Assembly: GCF_009789675.1 (NCBI RefSeq) | Contig: NZ_CP046914.1 | Coordinates: forward strand, 434,001-498,000 | From: Paraburkholderia acidisoli | Lineage (GTDB): Bacteria > Pseudomonadota > Gammaproteobacteria > Burkholderiales > Burkholderiaceae | DNA length: 64,000 bases | Direction: 5' to 3' | Shown: piece by piece, positions 16,201 through 24,959 of the stretch | Layout of the letters: each line of letters starts with the position of its first letter | How positions within the stretch are numbered: the first letter of the stretch is position 1 | The notes under the pieces: model-generated | Seen by the model: only the letters and a program-made list of their open reading frames with translations | Told to the model about the DNA's origin: nothing | The model's database searches: none | Program-made: the position numbers and the translations under genes

Positions 16201-17061
16201 TCAAGCGCCCGTCGCCGTCGGACGATGCGGGTCGCTGGCCCACTCGCTCCACGAACCGGGATACAGGCGCGCGCCTCCCAGCCCCGCCGCTTCCAGAGCC
16301 AGCAGGTTGTGGCAGGCCGTGACGCCCGAGCCGCATTGCGCGACGACCTCGTTCGCCGGGCGTGCACCGAGTAGCGTTCGCCACTCGTCCGACAGTTGCG
16401 CCGCGGATTTGAAGCCGCCCGTGGCCGCGAGATTGTCCGTGTAGGGCCGATTGAGCGCGCCCGGAATATGTCCGGCTCGCGCGTCGATCGGCTCCACCAC
16501 GCCTCGATAGCGTTCTGCGCCCCGCGCGTCGACGACCAGCGCCTCGCCGGTTTGCAGATTGCGCAGCACGAAGCCGGCGTCGACCCACATCGCGGCGGCC
16601 GGTGCGCTGGCTTCGTAGCGCGTCGCATCGTATCGGGGCGCGTCGGCGGCCACCTCGCCGCCCTGCTCGACCCACGCCTGCCAGCCGCCGTCGAGCACAC
16701 ACACGTCGGCATGACCGAGCCAGCGCAGCAGCCACCACAATCGCGCCGCGTACATGCCGCCCGAACGGTCGTAGGCAACGACCGCATCGTGCCGCCCGAT
16801 ACCTTGCCGGCCGAGCCACGCGGCGAACGCCGCGGGCTCGGGCAACGGATGCCGCCCGTTGGTTCCCGTCTTCGCGCCCGAGAGATCGTGGTCGAGATGC
16901 GCGTGGACCGCGCCCGGCACGTGACCCGCGCGAAACTCGGCCGAACCGGCTTCGGGGCGCGCGAGGTCGTGACTGCAATCGATCACGCGGCAGCGCGCGA
17001 GCCGGTCGCGCAGCGTGCGCGCGTCGATGAGCGTGGACGCGGCGAATGCGGATGCCGCCAT
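16201..17061 (-). CDS. sseA: 3-mercaptopyruvate sulfurtransferase (two rhodanese domains)
   Basis: A 286-aa tandem rhodanese protein. The N-terminal domain is inactive and has DRSGGMYAARLWW. The C-terminal domain holds the active-site loop CGSGVTAC with C243. The CGSGVTA form is typical of mercaptopyruvate sulfurtransferases, while thiosulfate enzymes have CRKGVTA. It would transfer sulfur from 3-mercaptopyruvate to a thiol or cyanide. Its ATG shares one base with the stop of the CoA-transferase (TGATG), so the two are translationally coupled. Presence in a CoA-transferase/2-hydroxyacid dehydrogenase operon hints at mercapto-acid metabolism. Confidence 0.88.
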   Translation of the reverse strand: MAASAFAASTLIDARTLRDRLARCRVIDCSHDLARPEAGSAEFRAGHVPGAVHAHLDHDLSGAKTGTNGRHPLPEPAAFAAWLGRQGIGRHDAVVAYDRSGGMYAARLWWLLRWLGHADVCVLDGGWQAWVEQGGEVAADAPRYDATRYEASAPAAAMWVDAGFVLRNLQTGEALVVDARGAERYRGVVEPIDARAGHIPGALNRPYTDNLAATGGFKSAAQLSDEWRTLLGARPANEVVAQCGSGVTACHNLLALEAAGLGGARLYPGSWSEWASDPHRPTATGA

Positions 17062-18281
17062 CAGATCACTCCCGCCTCGGCCAGTTCGCGCAGTTGCTCG
17101 GCGGGGATCGCCAGCTCGGACGCGAGCACGCTCGCGGTGTGCGCGCCGAGGCCGGGCGGCGGCCGATGCTCGACGGGCGTATGCGAGAAACGAAACGGAC
17201 TGCGTACGACCGGAATCTTGCCGAGTTCGGGGTGCTCGACTTCGGCGCGCAAACCGCGATGCACGACCTGCGGATGATCGTAGGCCTCGGCGATCGTGTT
17301 GACCGGCCCGCAGGGCACGCCCATGTCGCTCAGCCATGCGGTCACGTCGTGGCGCTTGAGGCCCGAGGTCACGGCCGTGATTTCCCGATCGAGTTCGAGC
17401 ACGTGTTCGAGTCGCGCGCCGTTGGATGCGAAGCGCGGATCGCTCAACCAGGTTTCGCGCTTGAGCGCCTTGCAGAGCTTCTCCCATTGGCCGTCGTTGC
17501 CGATCTGGATCAGCAGCGGGCCATCGGCGCACTGATAGCAGTTCGACGGCGCAAACAGCCGGCTGCCATTGCCGATACGCGCGGCGACCTGCCCCGTCAG
17601 CAGGAAATTCTGCGAGAGATAGCTCGTTGCCGACATCGCGACGTCGAGCAACGCCACGTCGATGCATTGCCCCTCGCCGGTGCGCTGCTGATGGTAGAGC
17701 GCGGCCAGCACCGAAGACGTGGAGATCATGCCGGTCATCACGTCGATCAGCGGTACCATGGAGCGCAGCGGTCCGGCGCCGGGCTGGCCCTCGGGCAGAC
17801 CGCAGGTGCTCATGATGCCGGACACGCCTTGCAGGATCGGGTCGTAACCGGGATAACGCGCCATCGGCCCGTCCTGGCCATAGCCCGTGATCGAGCAATA
17901 GACGATACGCGGGTTGATCGCCCTGACCGCTTCGTAGTCGAGCCCATAGCGCTTCAGGTCGCCCACCTTGAAGTTCTCGACGAACACGTCGCACTGCGCC
18001 GCCAGTTCGAGCACGAGCCGCCGCCCCGCGTCCTGGGTGAAGTCGATGGTGAGCGACTGCTTGCCGCGATTGACGCTGACATAAGCGGGCGTATAAGTGG
18101 TCCGGTTCCCTTCGGTATCCTTAAGAAATGGCGGGGACTGACGCATTTCGTCGCCGTTGCCGGGCCGTTCGATCTTGAAGACCCGGGCGCCCATGTCGGC
18201 CAGCGCCTGCGTGCACCAGGGTCCCGCCAGCACGCGCGTGAGATCGAGAATCTTCACGCCCTCGAGAATCGAGTGTTTCAT
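17061..18281 (-). CDS. CaiB/BaiF family III CoA-transferase
   Basis: A 406-aa family III CoA-transferase with VLAGPWCTQALADMGA near the N-terminus and the catalytic aspartate D180 in VPLIDVMTGM. It is distinct from the enzyme at 10499 (406 against 384 aa, different central sequence). It activates a carboxylic acid by CoA transfer. It lies between an FAD-linked 2-hydroxyacid dehydrogenase (2 bases upstream) and the overlapping sulfurtransferase. Substrate unknown. Confidence 0.88.
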   Translation of the reverse strand: MKHSILEGVKILDLTRVLAGPWCTQALADMGARVFKIERPGNGDEMRQSPPFLKDTEGNRTTYTPAYVSVNRGKQSLTIDFTQDAGRRLVLELAAQCDVFVENFKVGDLKRYGLDYEAVRAINPRIVYCSITGYGQDGPMARYPGYDPILQGVSGIMSTCGLPEGQPGAGPLRSMVPLIDVMTGMISTSSVLAALYHQQRTGEGQCIDVALLDVAMSATSYLSQNFLLTGQVAARIGNGSRLFAPSNCYQCADGPLLIQIGNDGQWEKLCKALKRETWLSDPRFASNGARLEHVLELDREITAVTSGLKRHDVTAWLSDMGVPCGPVNTIAEAYDHPQVVHRGLRAEVEHPELGKIPVVRSPFRFSHTPVEHRPPPGLGAHTASVLASELAIPAEQLRELAEAGVI

Positions 18282-18283
18282 AG

Positions 18284-19681
18284 TCAGAAAATTTTGTCGG
18301 GGTTGAGAATACCGTGCGGGTCGACGGCCGCCTTGATTCGCTGCATCAGTTCGATGGCGGTGTCGCCTGTTTCGCGCCGCAAAAATGCCTTCTTGTGATA
18401 GCCAATGCCGTGTTCGCCCGTGCAGGTGCCGCCGAGCGAGAGCGCGAGCGTCACGATCGCTTCGTTGAGTGCTTCGGCCTCCTCACGTTCGGCTTCGCTC
18501 CCGGGATCGATCACCATCAGCACGTGGAAATTGCCGTCGCCGACATGGCCGAAGATCATGCTCGGGAAACTCGCGTCCGCCATGATGCGGCCCGCGCCTT
18601 CGATCGATTCGGCGAGGCGCGAACGCGGCACGCAGGTATCGGTCGCGATGACGAGCGAACCGGGGCGCGACAGCTGGCAGCTGAAATACGCGTTGTGGCG
18701 CGCATGCCAGAGCCGCGTGCGGTCTTCGGGATGCACGGCCCAGGCAAAGTCGCCGCCGCCGTGCTGCGCCGCCAGCTCGCGCAGCGTCTCGACCTGCTCC
18801 TCGAGCGCCGCGGGCGAGCCGTGAAACTCGAGAAAGAGCGTCGGAACTTCGCGCAACGCCAGCTCGCGCGCGGCAAGGTTGATCGCCCGAATCGAGTTCG
18901 CGCAAAGGTATTCGCTGCGGGCGATCGGCAGACCCGCCTGGATTGCCTCGATCACGGTGGCCACGGCCGCGTCCGTGTCGGGAAACGCGATCACGGCGGC
19001 GCTCACCGACTCGGGCAGCGGATACAGGCGCAGCACGACCTCGGTGATGATGCCGAGCGTGCCTTCCGAGCCGACGAACAGGCGCGTGAGGTCGTAGCCC
19101 GCGGCCGACTTCGCGGCCCGCGTGCCCGTTTGCACCACGCGTCCGTCCGCCAGCACCACGGTCAGCGCGAGCACGTTCTCGCGCATCGAGCCGTAGCGCA
19201 CGGTGTTCGTGCCCGATGCGCGCGTGGCCGCCATGCCGCCCAGGCTCGCATGCGCGCCGGGATCGACGGGAAAAAACAGGCCCTCGGCACGCAACGCGGT
19301 GTTCAGCTGTTCGCGCGTCACGCCCGCCTGAACCGTGGCGGTGAAATCGCCCGCGTCAACCTTGAGCACGGCGTTCATCTGCGAAAGGTCGATGCAAACG
19401 CCGCCTCGCGTGGCCAGCAGTTGTCCTTCGAGCGACGAACCCGCGCCGAACGCGATCACGGGGACGCGGTGCGCATGACAGCGCGCGAGAACGTCCTGCA
19501 CGTCTTGCGTCGATCGCGCGAACACCACGGCATTCGGCGGCATCGCCGCGAACGGCGCCTCGCCCCGGCCATGCTGCTCGCGAACAGAGTCGGCCGTGGA
19601 ATAGCGATCGCCGAACGCGCGCCGCAACGCGTCGTGCAACGCCTCGGGCAACGTGCCCGCGTCGAGAAGCGAAGGCGTCAT
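18284..19681 (-). CDS. FAD-binding oxidoreductase (D-lactate/2-hydroxyacid dehydrogenase, cytochrome type)
   Basis: A 465-aa flavoprotein with an FAD_binding_4 domain (IAFGAGSSLEGQ near 87-98; SLGGMAATRASGTNTVRYG) and an FAD-oxidase C-terminal domain (HVGDGNFH, GEHGIGYHKK, terminal ILNPDKIF). It matches GlcD/Dld-type enzymes that oxidise D-lactate, D-2-hydroxyglutarate or related 2-hydroxy acids and pass electrons to quinone or cytochrome. It starts one base after the crotonase stop. It is probably cytoplasmic at the membrane face. The acid oxidised here is not evident. Confidence 0.88.
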   Translation of the reverse strand: MTPSLLDAGTLPEALHDALRRAFGDRYSTADSVREQHGRGEAPFAAMPPNAVVFARSTQDVQDVLARCHAHRVPVIAFGAGSSLEGQLLATRGGVCIDLSQMNAVLKVDAGDFTATVQAGVTREQLNTALRAEGLFFPVDPGAHASLGGMAATRASGTNTVRYGSMRENVLALTVVLADGRVVQTGTRAAKSAAGYDLTRLFVGSEGTLGIITEVVLRLYPLPESVSAAVIAFPDTDAAVATVIEAIQAGLPIARSEYLCANSIRAINLAARELALREVPTLFLEFHGSPAALEEQVETLRELAAQHGGGDFAWAVHPEDRTRLWHARHNAYFSCQLSRPGSLVIATDTCVPRSRLAESIEGAGRIMADASFPSMIFGHVGDGNFHVLMVIDPGSEAEREEAEALNEAIVTLALSLGGTCTGEHGIGYHKKAFLRRETGDTAIELMQRIKAAVDPHGILNPDKIF

Positions 19682-19682
19682 C

Positions 19683-20423
19683 TCAACGCCCCTCGAAACG
19701 CGGCCGGCGCTTTTCCTTGAACGCCCGCAGTCCTTCCTGGGCGTCCTCGCTATGCGTCACGCGCTCGATCGCCCTGGTGGCCAGGTAGAACGCTTCGGAC
19801 GGACTCTGCGGCAGCGTCTGGGCGCTCATCTGCTTGAGCTGCGCCATCACGAGCGGCGCGTGCGTTGCCATTGCCGCGGCGAGTTCGAGGGCCACGCTCA
19901 GGTGCTCGCCCCGGCTCGTCACGCGATTGACGAGACCCACGTCGTAGGCGCGCGCCGCCGTCATGGGGCCGCCGAGCAGCATCAGTTCCATGGCGACCTT
20001 GTGCGGGACGCGCGCGACCAGCGAGGCGATCATGCCCTTCGACACACCCACGCGCGCTTCGGGATAGATGAACTGCGTGGTTTCGGCGGCCACGCACAGA
20101 TCGGCGAACGCCACGATGCCCACGGCCATGCCGACCACCGGCCCTTGCACGGCGGCGATCAGCGGCTTCGTCAACTCGATGCCGATGCCGGGCACGGCGC
20201 GCCAGAAGTTTTCGGGCGGCGCGGTCAGATCCGCGCCGGCGCAAAACGTCTCGCCCGCGGCGCACAGAATGCCCACGCGATCGCTGCCGTTTTCGAGGCG
20301 CGTGAGCGCTTCCCGTAGTTGATCGCACATGAGCGCCGTCATGGCGTTGCGCTTCTCCTCGCGATCGATCGTGATGATCGCCACGCCCGCCTCCGAGCGA
20401 TAGCTCACGCATCCTTCGGCCAT
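19683..20423 (-). CDS. Enoyl-CoA hydratase/isomerase family protein
   Basis: A 246-aa crotonase-fold protein with TFCAGADL (59-66). At the first catalytic glutamate position it has G102 (GMAVGIVAFADL), while the second is kept as E122 (YPEARVG). One-glutamate crotonases are often isomerases rather than hydratases. It is the first gene of a tightly packed operon with an FAD dehydrogenase, a CoA-transferase and a sulfurtransferase. A good GGAGG site precedes the ATG at 20423. Confidence 0.88.
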   Translation of the reverse strand: MAEGCVSYRSEAGVAIITIDREEKRNAMTALMCDQLREALTRLENGSDRVGILCAAGETFCAGADLTAPPENFWRAVPGIGIELTKPLIAAVQGPVVGMAVGIVAFADLCVAAETTQFIYPEARVGVSKGMIASLVARVPHKVAMELMLLGGPMTAARAYDVGLVNRVTSRGEHLSVALELAAAMATHAPLVMAQLKQMSAQTLPQSPSEAFYLATRAIERVTHSEDAQEGLRAFKEKRRPRFEGR

Positions 20424-20646
20424 GTCGTCGCCTCCTGTCGTTGCCGTTGTCTTTTGTGATGCGACGACTGTACGGCCGGGGGCTACTAAGGAGAAGCAAG
20501 AGTTTCTTGCCGATTAATTATGAAAATCGAATGAATTGCGCGCGCGTGGCGGTTAAAGACGATGGCCGGTTTCCGCGAGCGGCCGCTGCGCGAAGGTCGC
20601 CGGGCAACGCGCGCCCTACCCGCGCGCCGCCCGGCTCAGGCCGCGC

Positions 20647-22992
20647 TCAGAACGCGTAGGACACCGTCACCTGCGCCGACAACGGCGGGCTCGGCATGAG
20701 CGTGTAGTCGAAGGTCGCGGCTGAGCCGCCGGTGTAGTACTTGCGGTTGAACAGGTTGAAGATATTCAACTGCGTCTTCCACGGCCCGCGCTGATACGAC
20801 GCCATCGCGTCGGTGCGCACGTAGCCGGCGAGCTTGAAGGTATTCGGCAGGGTCGCCTCGCGCGGGCCGACGTAGTACACGCCCGCGCCCACCTGCAAGC
20901 CCGGCACCGACTGCAACTGGTAGACCGTCCACAAGCTCGCGCTGTGCCGCGGCACGTTGCTCAACACATCGCCCACGGGAAACGTCGTATCGCTCGTGAC
21001 TTTCGCGAGCGTGTACGCATAGGTGAAGATGGCCTTCCATCGCGGCGTGAGGTTGCCGGCAATGTCGAGTTCCACGCCCTGGCTCCGTTGCTTGCCGGTG
21101 AGCACTTCCAGCAGCGGGTTCGTGGGATCGGTGGTGAGAATGTGATTGCGGTTCAGATTGAAGAGCGCGAGATTCGCCGTGAGGCGGTCCTTGACGAGAT
21201 CCTGCTTCACGCCCACTTCGAACTGCTCCGCGACCTCCGCGGCATAGGTCGCGTTGCTGCCGCTATGACCCACGTTAGGCGCATAGCTGCGGCTCCAGTC
21301 CGTGAACAGCGAGGTGCCGCTCACGGGTTGCCAGACCAGACCCACGCGCGGCGAAAACGCCGTCTGCTGACCTCGGCCCGTTTCCTCGCCACTCTCGTCG
21401 GCGCGATTGATGAAGCGATCCGCGCGCAAGCCCAGCTGGAGCTTGACCTGCCGCGTGATGTCGACGAGATCCTGCACGTAGACGCCGTAGTCCGCGCCGC
21501 GCCCCTGATGGCCCGGCAAGGGATCGCCGGGCGTCAATCCGGAAACGTAGCCGGGATTGAAGAGATCCAGCGTCATCGACGAGACCTGCGAGCCGCCGCT
21601 GCCCACTTCCAGATAGCCGTAATCCACGCCCGCGAGCAGCGAGTGCTTCAGGCTGCCGGTGAAGAAGTCGCCCGCCAGTTCGGCCCGCGCGCCGTACTGG
21701 CGCGACACTTCGTTGGCGCCGCTGTACACGGAGTAATCGAGCAGATTGCCGGTGGCCGTCGTGCTGTCTGGGAAGGATTGCGTCGATCGCTGGCGCGCGT
21801 AGCTGTATTGGCCCGCGAGGCGCAGCTTCCAGTTGCTCGACAGCGCGTGCTCGAACAACAGCGTTTCGGCAACCGTATCGTTCCTGCCGTAGTCGCCATC
21901 CACGCCGGGATACACGCCGCTTTGCAGGCCGTAATAGCGCGTGCGCGACAGCGCCTGATAGTTGGGCACCGCGGGAACGCCGAAGTCGAAGCCGTCGCGG
22001 TTCGAATGATTGAACTCGGACAGTAGCGTGAGCGAGGTGCCGTGGTGATTGTCCCAGCTGATGGCCGGCGCGATGGACCATGACTTGTAGCCGCCGTTGT
22101 CCTGGAACGTCGAGTTGCTTTCCGCCGCGCCATTGAGGCGGATGCTCAGCTCGTCGTTCAGCGCGCGGTTCACGTCCACGGTCGTGCGCACGAGGCCGTA
22201 GCTGCCCGCCGTCACGCCGATTTCACCGAAATTGTCCGGCTCCGGCCGCTTCGAAACCGTGTCGATGTAACCGCCCACCGCGCCCACGCCACCGTACAGC
22301 GCGCCCGCCGGACCTTTGAATATCTCCACGCGGTCGATGTTCTGCACGTCGCGAAACGCGTAATAGCCGTAGTTGCGGAAGCCGTCGCGCAAGCCGTTGC
22401 TCTCGCTGAAGCCGCGGATATTGAAGAAGGTCGCGCCGTTGCCGCCGTAGCTCGCCTCGGCGTGCACCCCGCTCACGTTGTCCGCGATCTGGTCGATGCG
22501 GGTCACGCCACGGTCGCGCAGCACCTCGGACGGCACGACCTGGACGGACGCGGCGTAGTCCTTGAGCGGCACGCCGGTTCTCGTGGTGCTGTCCGACGTG
22601 GTTGCCACATAGCTGGACACGCTCGAGCCGATCACGGAAATCACCGGCATCGTGCCTTCCGCGAGCGCGGGTGCGGGCGAGCCGGCGTGGCCATGCGCGT
22701 CCTGCGCGGTGGGCGTGGCGCCGTGCGCGGCGGGCGCCTCGACGCCGGACGCCTGGGTGACATCGGGCGATGGGGTCAACGTACTCGATGCAGTCGATGC
22801 GGTCGATGCGGATTCCGCGGCTCGCGCCTCGGGGGCGGCGAGACATCCCGCGCACAGCATCGCGATGGCCAGTTGCAGAGGTGCGGTCCGAAAGCGGGTG
22901 AGCGGCTTCGGATCGCGATCGTCGGCACCGCACGCCACAGGCGCACGCATGCCGACGACGCCCGCGCGCGGCGGTCGTTGTTGGGTTTTCAT
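20647..22992 (-). CDS. TonB-dependent outer-membrane receptor (siderophore-receptor type)
   Basis: A ~781-aa receptor. A long N-terminal region with a signal peptide (LAIAMLCAGCLAAPEARA) is followed by an Ala/Ser/Thr-rich linker, a TonB-box-like stretch (TMPVISVIG), the plug domain (NIRGFSESNGLRDGFRNYG; RVEIFKGPAGALYGG) and a 22-strand barrel ending VTVSYAF. Siderophore-type receptors import ferric chelates; some relatives import copper. It lies just downstream of a Met/His-rich DUF2946 gene, which leaves the ligand open. The start is uncertain: the frame is open to 23040, and ATG 22992 gives the better signal peptide but has no clear ribosome site. Confidence 0.88.
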   Translation of the reverse strand: MKTQQRPPRAGVVGMRAPVACGADDRDPKPLTRFRTAPLQLAIAMLCAGCLAAPEARAAESASTASTASSTLTPSPDVTQASGVEAPAAHGATPTAQDAHGHAGSPAPALAEGTMPVISVIGSSVSSYVATTSDSTTRTGVPLKDYAASVQVVPSEVLRDRGVTRIDQIADNVSGVHAEASYGGNGATFFNIRGFSESNGLRDGFRNYGYYAFRDVQNIDRVEIFKGPAGALYGGVGAVGGYIDTVSKRPEPDNFGEIGVTAGSYGLVRTTVDVNRALNDELSIRLNGAAESNSTFQDNGGYKSWSIAPAISWDNHHGTSLTLLSEFNHSNRDGFDFGVPAVPNYQALSRTRYYGLQSGVYPGVDGDYGRNDTVAETLLFEHALSSNWKLRLAGQYSYARQRSTQSFPDSTTATGNLLDYSVYSGANEVSRQYGARAELAGDFFTGSLKHSLLAGVDYGYLEVGSGGSQVSSMTLDLFNPGYVSGLTPGDPLPGHQGRGADYGVYVQDLVDITRQVKLQLGLRADRFINRADESGEETGRGQQTAFSPRVGLVWQPVSGTSLFTDWSRSYAPNVGHSGSNATYAAEVAEQFEVGVKQDLVKDRLTANLALFNLNRNHILTTDPTNPLLEVLTGKQRSQGVELDIAGNLTPRWKAIFTYAYTLAKVTSDTTFPVGDVLSNVPRHSASLWTVYQLQSVPGLQVGAGVYYVGPREATLPNTFKLAGYVRTDAMASYQRGPWKTQLNIFNLFNRKYYTGGSAATFDYTLMPSPPLSAQVTVSYAF

Positions 22993-23065
22993 GGTTTCGG
23001 TTCGGCAAAAGAAAAAGTCGTGCGTGCGCCGCGCCATCACGGCGCGCGCAGCAAGGCGACGAACT

Positions 23066-23587
23066 TCAGCTGAACCGGGGCGGGGCGCGCGAAAGCGGCC
23101 GGAAATGGAGAGGAGGACGCGCTGGCAAGCGCGTCGATACGTCGCGCCACGTTTGCGTGACGCGCGTCAGCGTGAACAGGACGATCGCGAGCGCGATGCC
23201 CACGCAGGCCACGACGAGCGCGGCGCTGAACGGGCACAGGCCGTCGTCGCCGTTCATCGAATCGTGATCGTGAGAGCCGGGCATCGACATGCCGGGCATG
23301 TCCATGTCTTCGTGCATCATGCCCGCCATAGGGCTCATGTCCATGCCGGGCATCGCCATGCCGGACATGGCGTGGGATCGCACCGCCAGCGCGCCGCGAT
23401 CCTGCGCGAACATCGGGCCGTGGCCGGAACACATGACGAGCGCGAAGTCGCCCTGCGCCACCGATACCGGATCCAGCATGACGGCGCCCGGCAAGAGCGC
23501 GCGCGCAAAGAGAACGGCGAAGGCGGCCAGCAACCACGCCCGGCTCGCCATGCCGCCTCGCAGCAGGAACCGGCGAAAGGCATTCAT
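23066..23587 (-). CDS. DUF2946-like membrane protein with Met/His-rich segment
   Basis: A 173-aa protein. A membrane segment at about 12-36 is followed by an extracytoplasmic portion holding a dense Met/His/Asp stretch (about 73-117; repeats such as MAMPGMDM and DMDMPGMSMPG), then a CPF motif (DGLCPFSAAL) and a second hydrophobic helix. This layout recalls DUF2946 proteins, often found beside copper-linked TonB receptors. The Met/His pattern suggests soft-metal (Cu) binding in the periplasm, which is inference. It lies 73 bases upstream of the TonB receptor, probably cotranscribed. Met at 23587 is chosen over 23596. Confidence 0.75.
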   Translation of the reverse strand: MNAFRRFLLRGGMASRAWLLAAFAVLFARALLPGAVMLDPVSVAQGDFALVMCSGHGPMFAQDRGALAVRSHAMSGMAMPGMDMSPMAGMMHEDMDMPGMSMPGSHDHDSMNGDDGLCPFSAALVVACVGIALAIVLFTLTRVTQTWRDVSTRLPARPPLHFRPLSRAPPRFS

Positions 23588-24068
23588 GGCGCGCATTCTA
23601 CCCGGCTTTCAGGCACGGACCTGCGCCAATTCGCCCGCCGCTGCGCGCCGGACAGCGGCGCCGTGCCGCTTTCGCGTGGGCGAAGCGCCATCCCTGCGCG
23701 TGACCGCGCGACCGGCAACCGCCCCTATCGCAGCTATCGAAGCCATCGAAGCCCAGCGTCGCGCCGATACGGCGCCACCCCGAATCGCGCGAGCGCGCAT
23801 GAGCCGAACTGCGTGAGGGCAACGGGGAAAACGTGGGCGACGCGCGTCATGACAAGGCGCGCCGCCCCGGGCACGCCGCGATGAACCCGGCGAGTCAGCG
23901 TGAACCGCACGCCGTCGGGGTTGCAGTTGTACGAAACGGTATCTCTTCCGTACCCCATGAACCCTTGCATGCGAGCCTCGTCGGCATACTGGTCTCACCG
24001 ACCGCTTTTGCGTCCCACTCCGCAGACGGCGCCTCGCGGCCCGCCTGCCCTCATGCAATCCGCCAAGC
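23588..24068. other. 481-base intergenic region
   Basis: It lies between the divergent DUF2946 and redoxin genes and should carry both promoters. A 78-codon minus-strand frame (23734-23970) contains a YNCNPDGVRFTLTRR segment that looks faintly like a small periplasmic protein, but its C-terminal half looks non-coding and I do not call it. No terminator or repeat was seen. Confidence 0.4.
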
Positions 24069-24620
24069 ATGCACTACGAGATCGAAGCCAGCGCCTGGCT
24101 CAATACCGACCGGCCGCTCAGCCTGCGCGCGTTGCGCGGCCGTGTGGTGGTGGTCACCGTGTTCCAGATGCTGTGCCCCGGCTGCGCGCAAACGAGCCTG
24201 CCGCAAGCCGCCAGACTGCACGCGCTGTTTCCGCGCGAGGACCTGGCGGTGATCGGTCTGCACAGCGTCTTCGAGCATCACGCGGCGATGACGCCCGAGG
24301 CGCTGCGTGCGTTCGCGCACGAATATCGCCTGCGCTTTCCCATTGCGATCGACGCCGCCCGGGCGCGCTCGCCCGTTCCCATCACCATGGAAAACTGGGC
24401 GCTGCAAGGCACGCCCAGCCTGATGGTGTTCGATCGAAGCGGCGCGCTCGCGCTCCAGCAGTTCGGACACCTTGAAGATCTGCGCCTCGGCGCCGTGCTC
24501 GGAGAACTCGTCGCGCAGCGCGCCGCTGAACCGGCGACGAGCGAGACGAGACCCACGCAGTACCGCGACACTCCCGAAACTTCCGTAGAGGCACCCTGCC
24601 ATGAAAATTGCCGTATTTGA
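24069..24620 (+). CDS. Redoxin/TlpA-like thiol-disulfide protein
   Basis: A 183-aa thioredoxin-fold protein without an evident signal peptide. The redox motif is LCPGC (C36 and C39) after VVVVTVFQM, and the cis-Pro loop is QGTPSLMVFDRSG. It belongs to the AhpC/TSA-redoxin group, probably reducing peroxides or disulfides. The last 20 bases overlap the next gene, so the two are coupled. The C-terminal tail after ~155 is low-similarity and ends in CHENCRI, which may be a second metal or thiol site. Confidence 0.8.
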   Translation: MHYEIEASAWLNTDRPLSLRALRGRVVVVTVFQMLCPGCAQTSLPQAARLHALFPREDLAVIGLHSVFEHHAAMTPEALRAFAHEYRLRFPIAIDAARARSPVPITMENWALQGTPSLMVFDRSGALALQQFGHLEDLRLGAVLGELVAQRAAEPATSETRPTQYRDTPETSVEAPCHENCRI

Positions 24621-24870
24621 TACCTATGTCGACCGGCCGGACGGCCGCCGCATGCACTTCGACATCCTCGTGCGCGACCAGCCCGCCGACAAGGCGCCGG
24701 AACTCGTGCTCTCGCATGGGCGCCGCTATCTGGCCGCGAAGGGCGTCCCCGCGACCGCGCTCGAAGCCCGGGAATGCCGCTTCTGCCATGTCGAGTCGGC
24801 CACACCGGCAATCGAAGCCGAGGTCGAGCGCATTGGCTTCGCGATCATCGAATTGCAGCATTGCGATTGA
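24601..24870 (+). CDS. DUF2024 family protein
   Basis: An 89-aa protein matching the DUF2024 pattern: N-terminal VFDTYVDRPDGRRMHFDI, a central ARECRFCHVE with CxxC-H that could bind a metal or act in redox, and a C-terminal GFAIIELQHCD. The family has no assigned function. The ATG at 24601 overlaps the end of the redoxin by 20 bases, suggesting joint expression and a common thiol-related role. Confidence 0.8.
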   Translation: MKIAVFDTYVDRPDGRRMHFDILVRDQPADKAPELVLSHGRRYLAAKGVPATALEARECRFCHVESATPAIEAEVERIGFAIIELQHCD

Positions 24871-24890
24871 GGCGCGACGCCGCCGCCGGA

Positions 24891-24922
24891 CGGAATCAGC
24901 GGGAATCAGCAGAAATCAGCGG
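24891..24922. repeat. Three 10-bp tandem repeats (nnnaatcagc type)
   Basis: The units cggaatcagc, gggaatcagc and agaaatcagc follow one another exactly in register, ending in gg. They lie between DUF2024 and the terminator of the convergent hydrolase. Role unknown; they may be slipped-strand repeats. Confidence 0.6.
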
Positions 24923-24945
24923 AAAAAGGCCCGCGCGCGCGGGCC
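24923..24945 (-). terminator. Intrinsic terminator of the 24960 hydrolase gene
   Basis: The perfect palindrome ggcccgcgcgcgcgggcc (24928-24945) is followed on the minus strand by a run of five T (aaaaa at 24923-24927 on plus). It lies 15 bases past the stop of the minus-strand hydrolase. Confidence 0.75.
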
Positions 24946-24959
24946 TCGCGAGCGTCAAA

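Noticed and set aside
23734..23970. 78-codon minus-strand frame in the gap before the redoxin
   Set aside because: A short segment looks protein-like, but there is no ribosome site and the end is shadow-like. It is left as a note in the gap entry.
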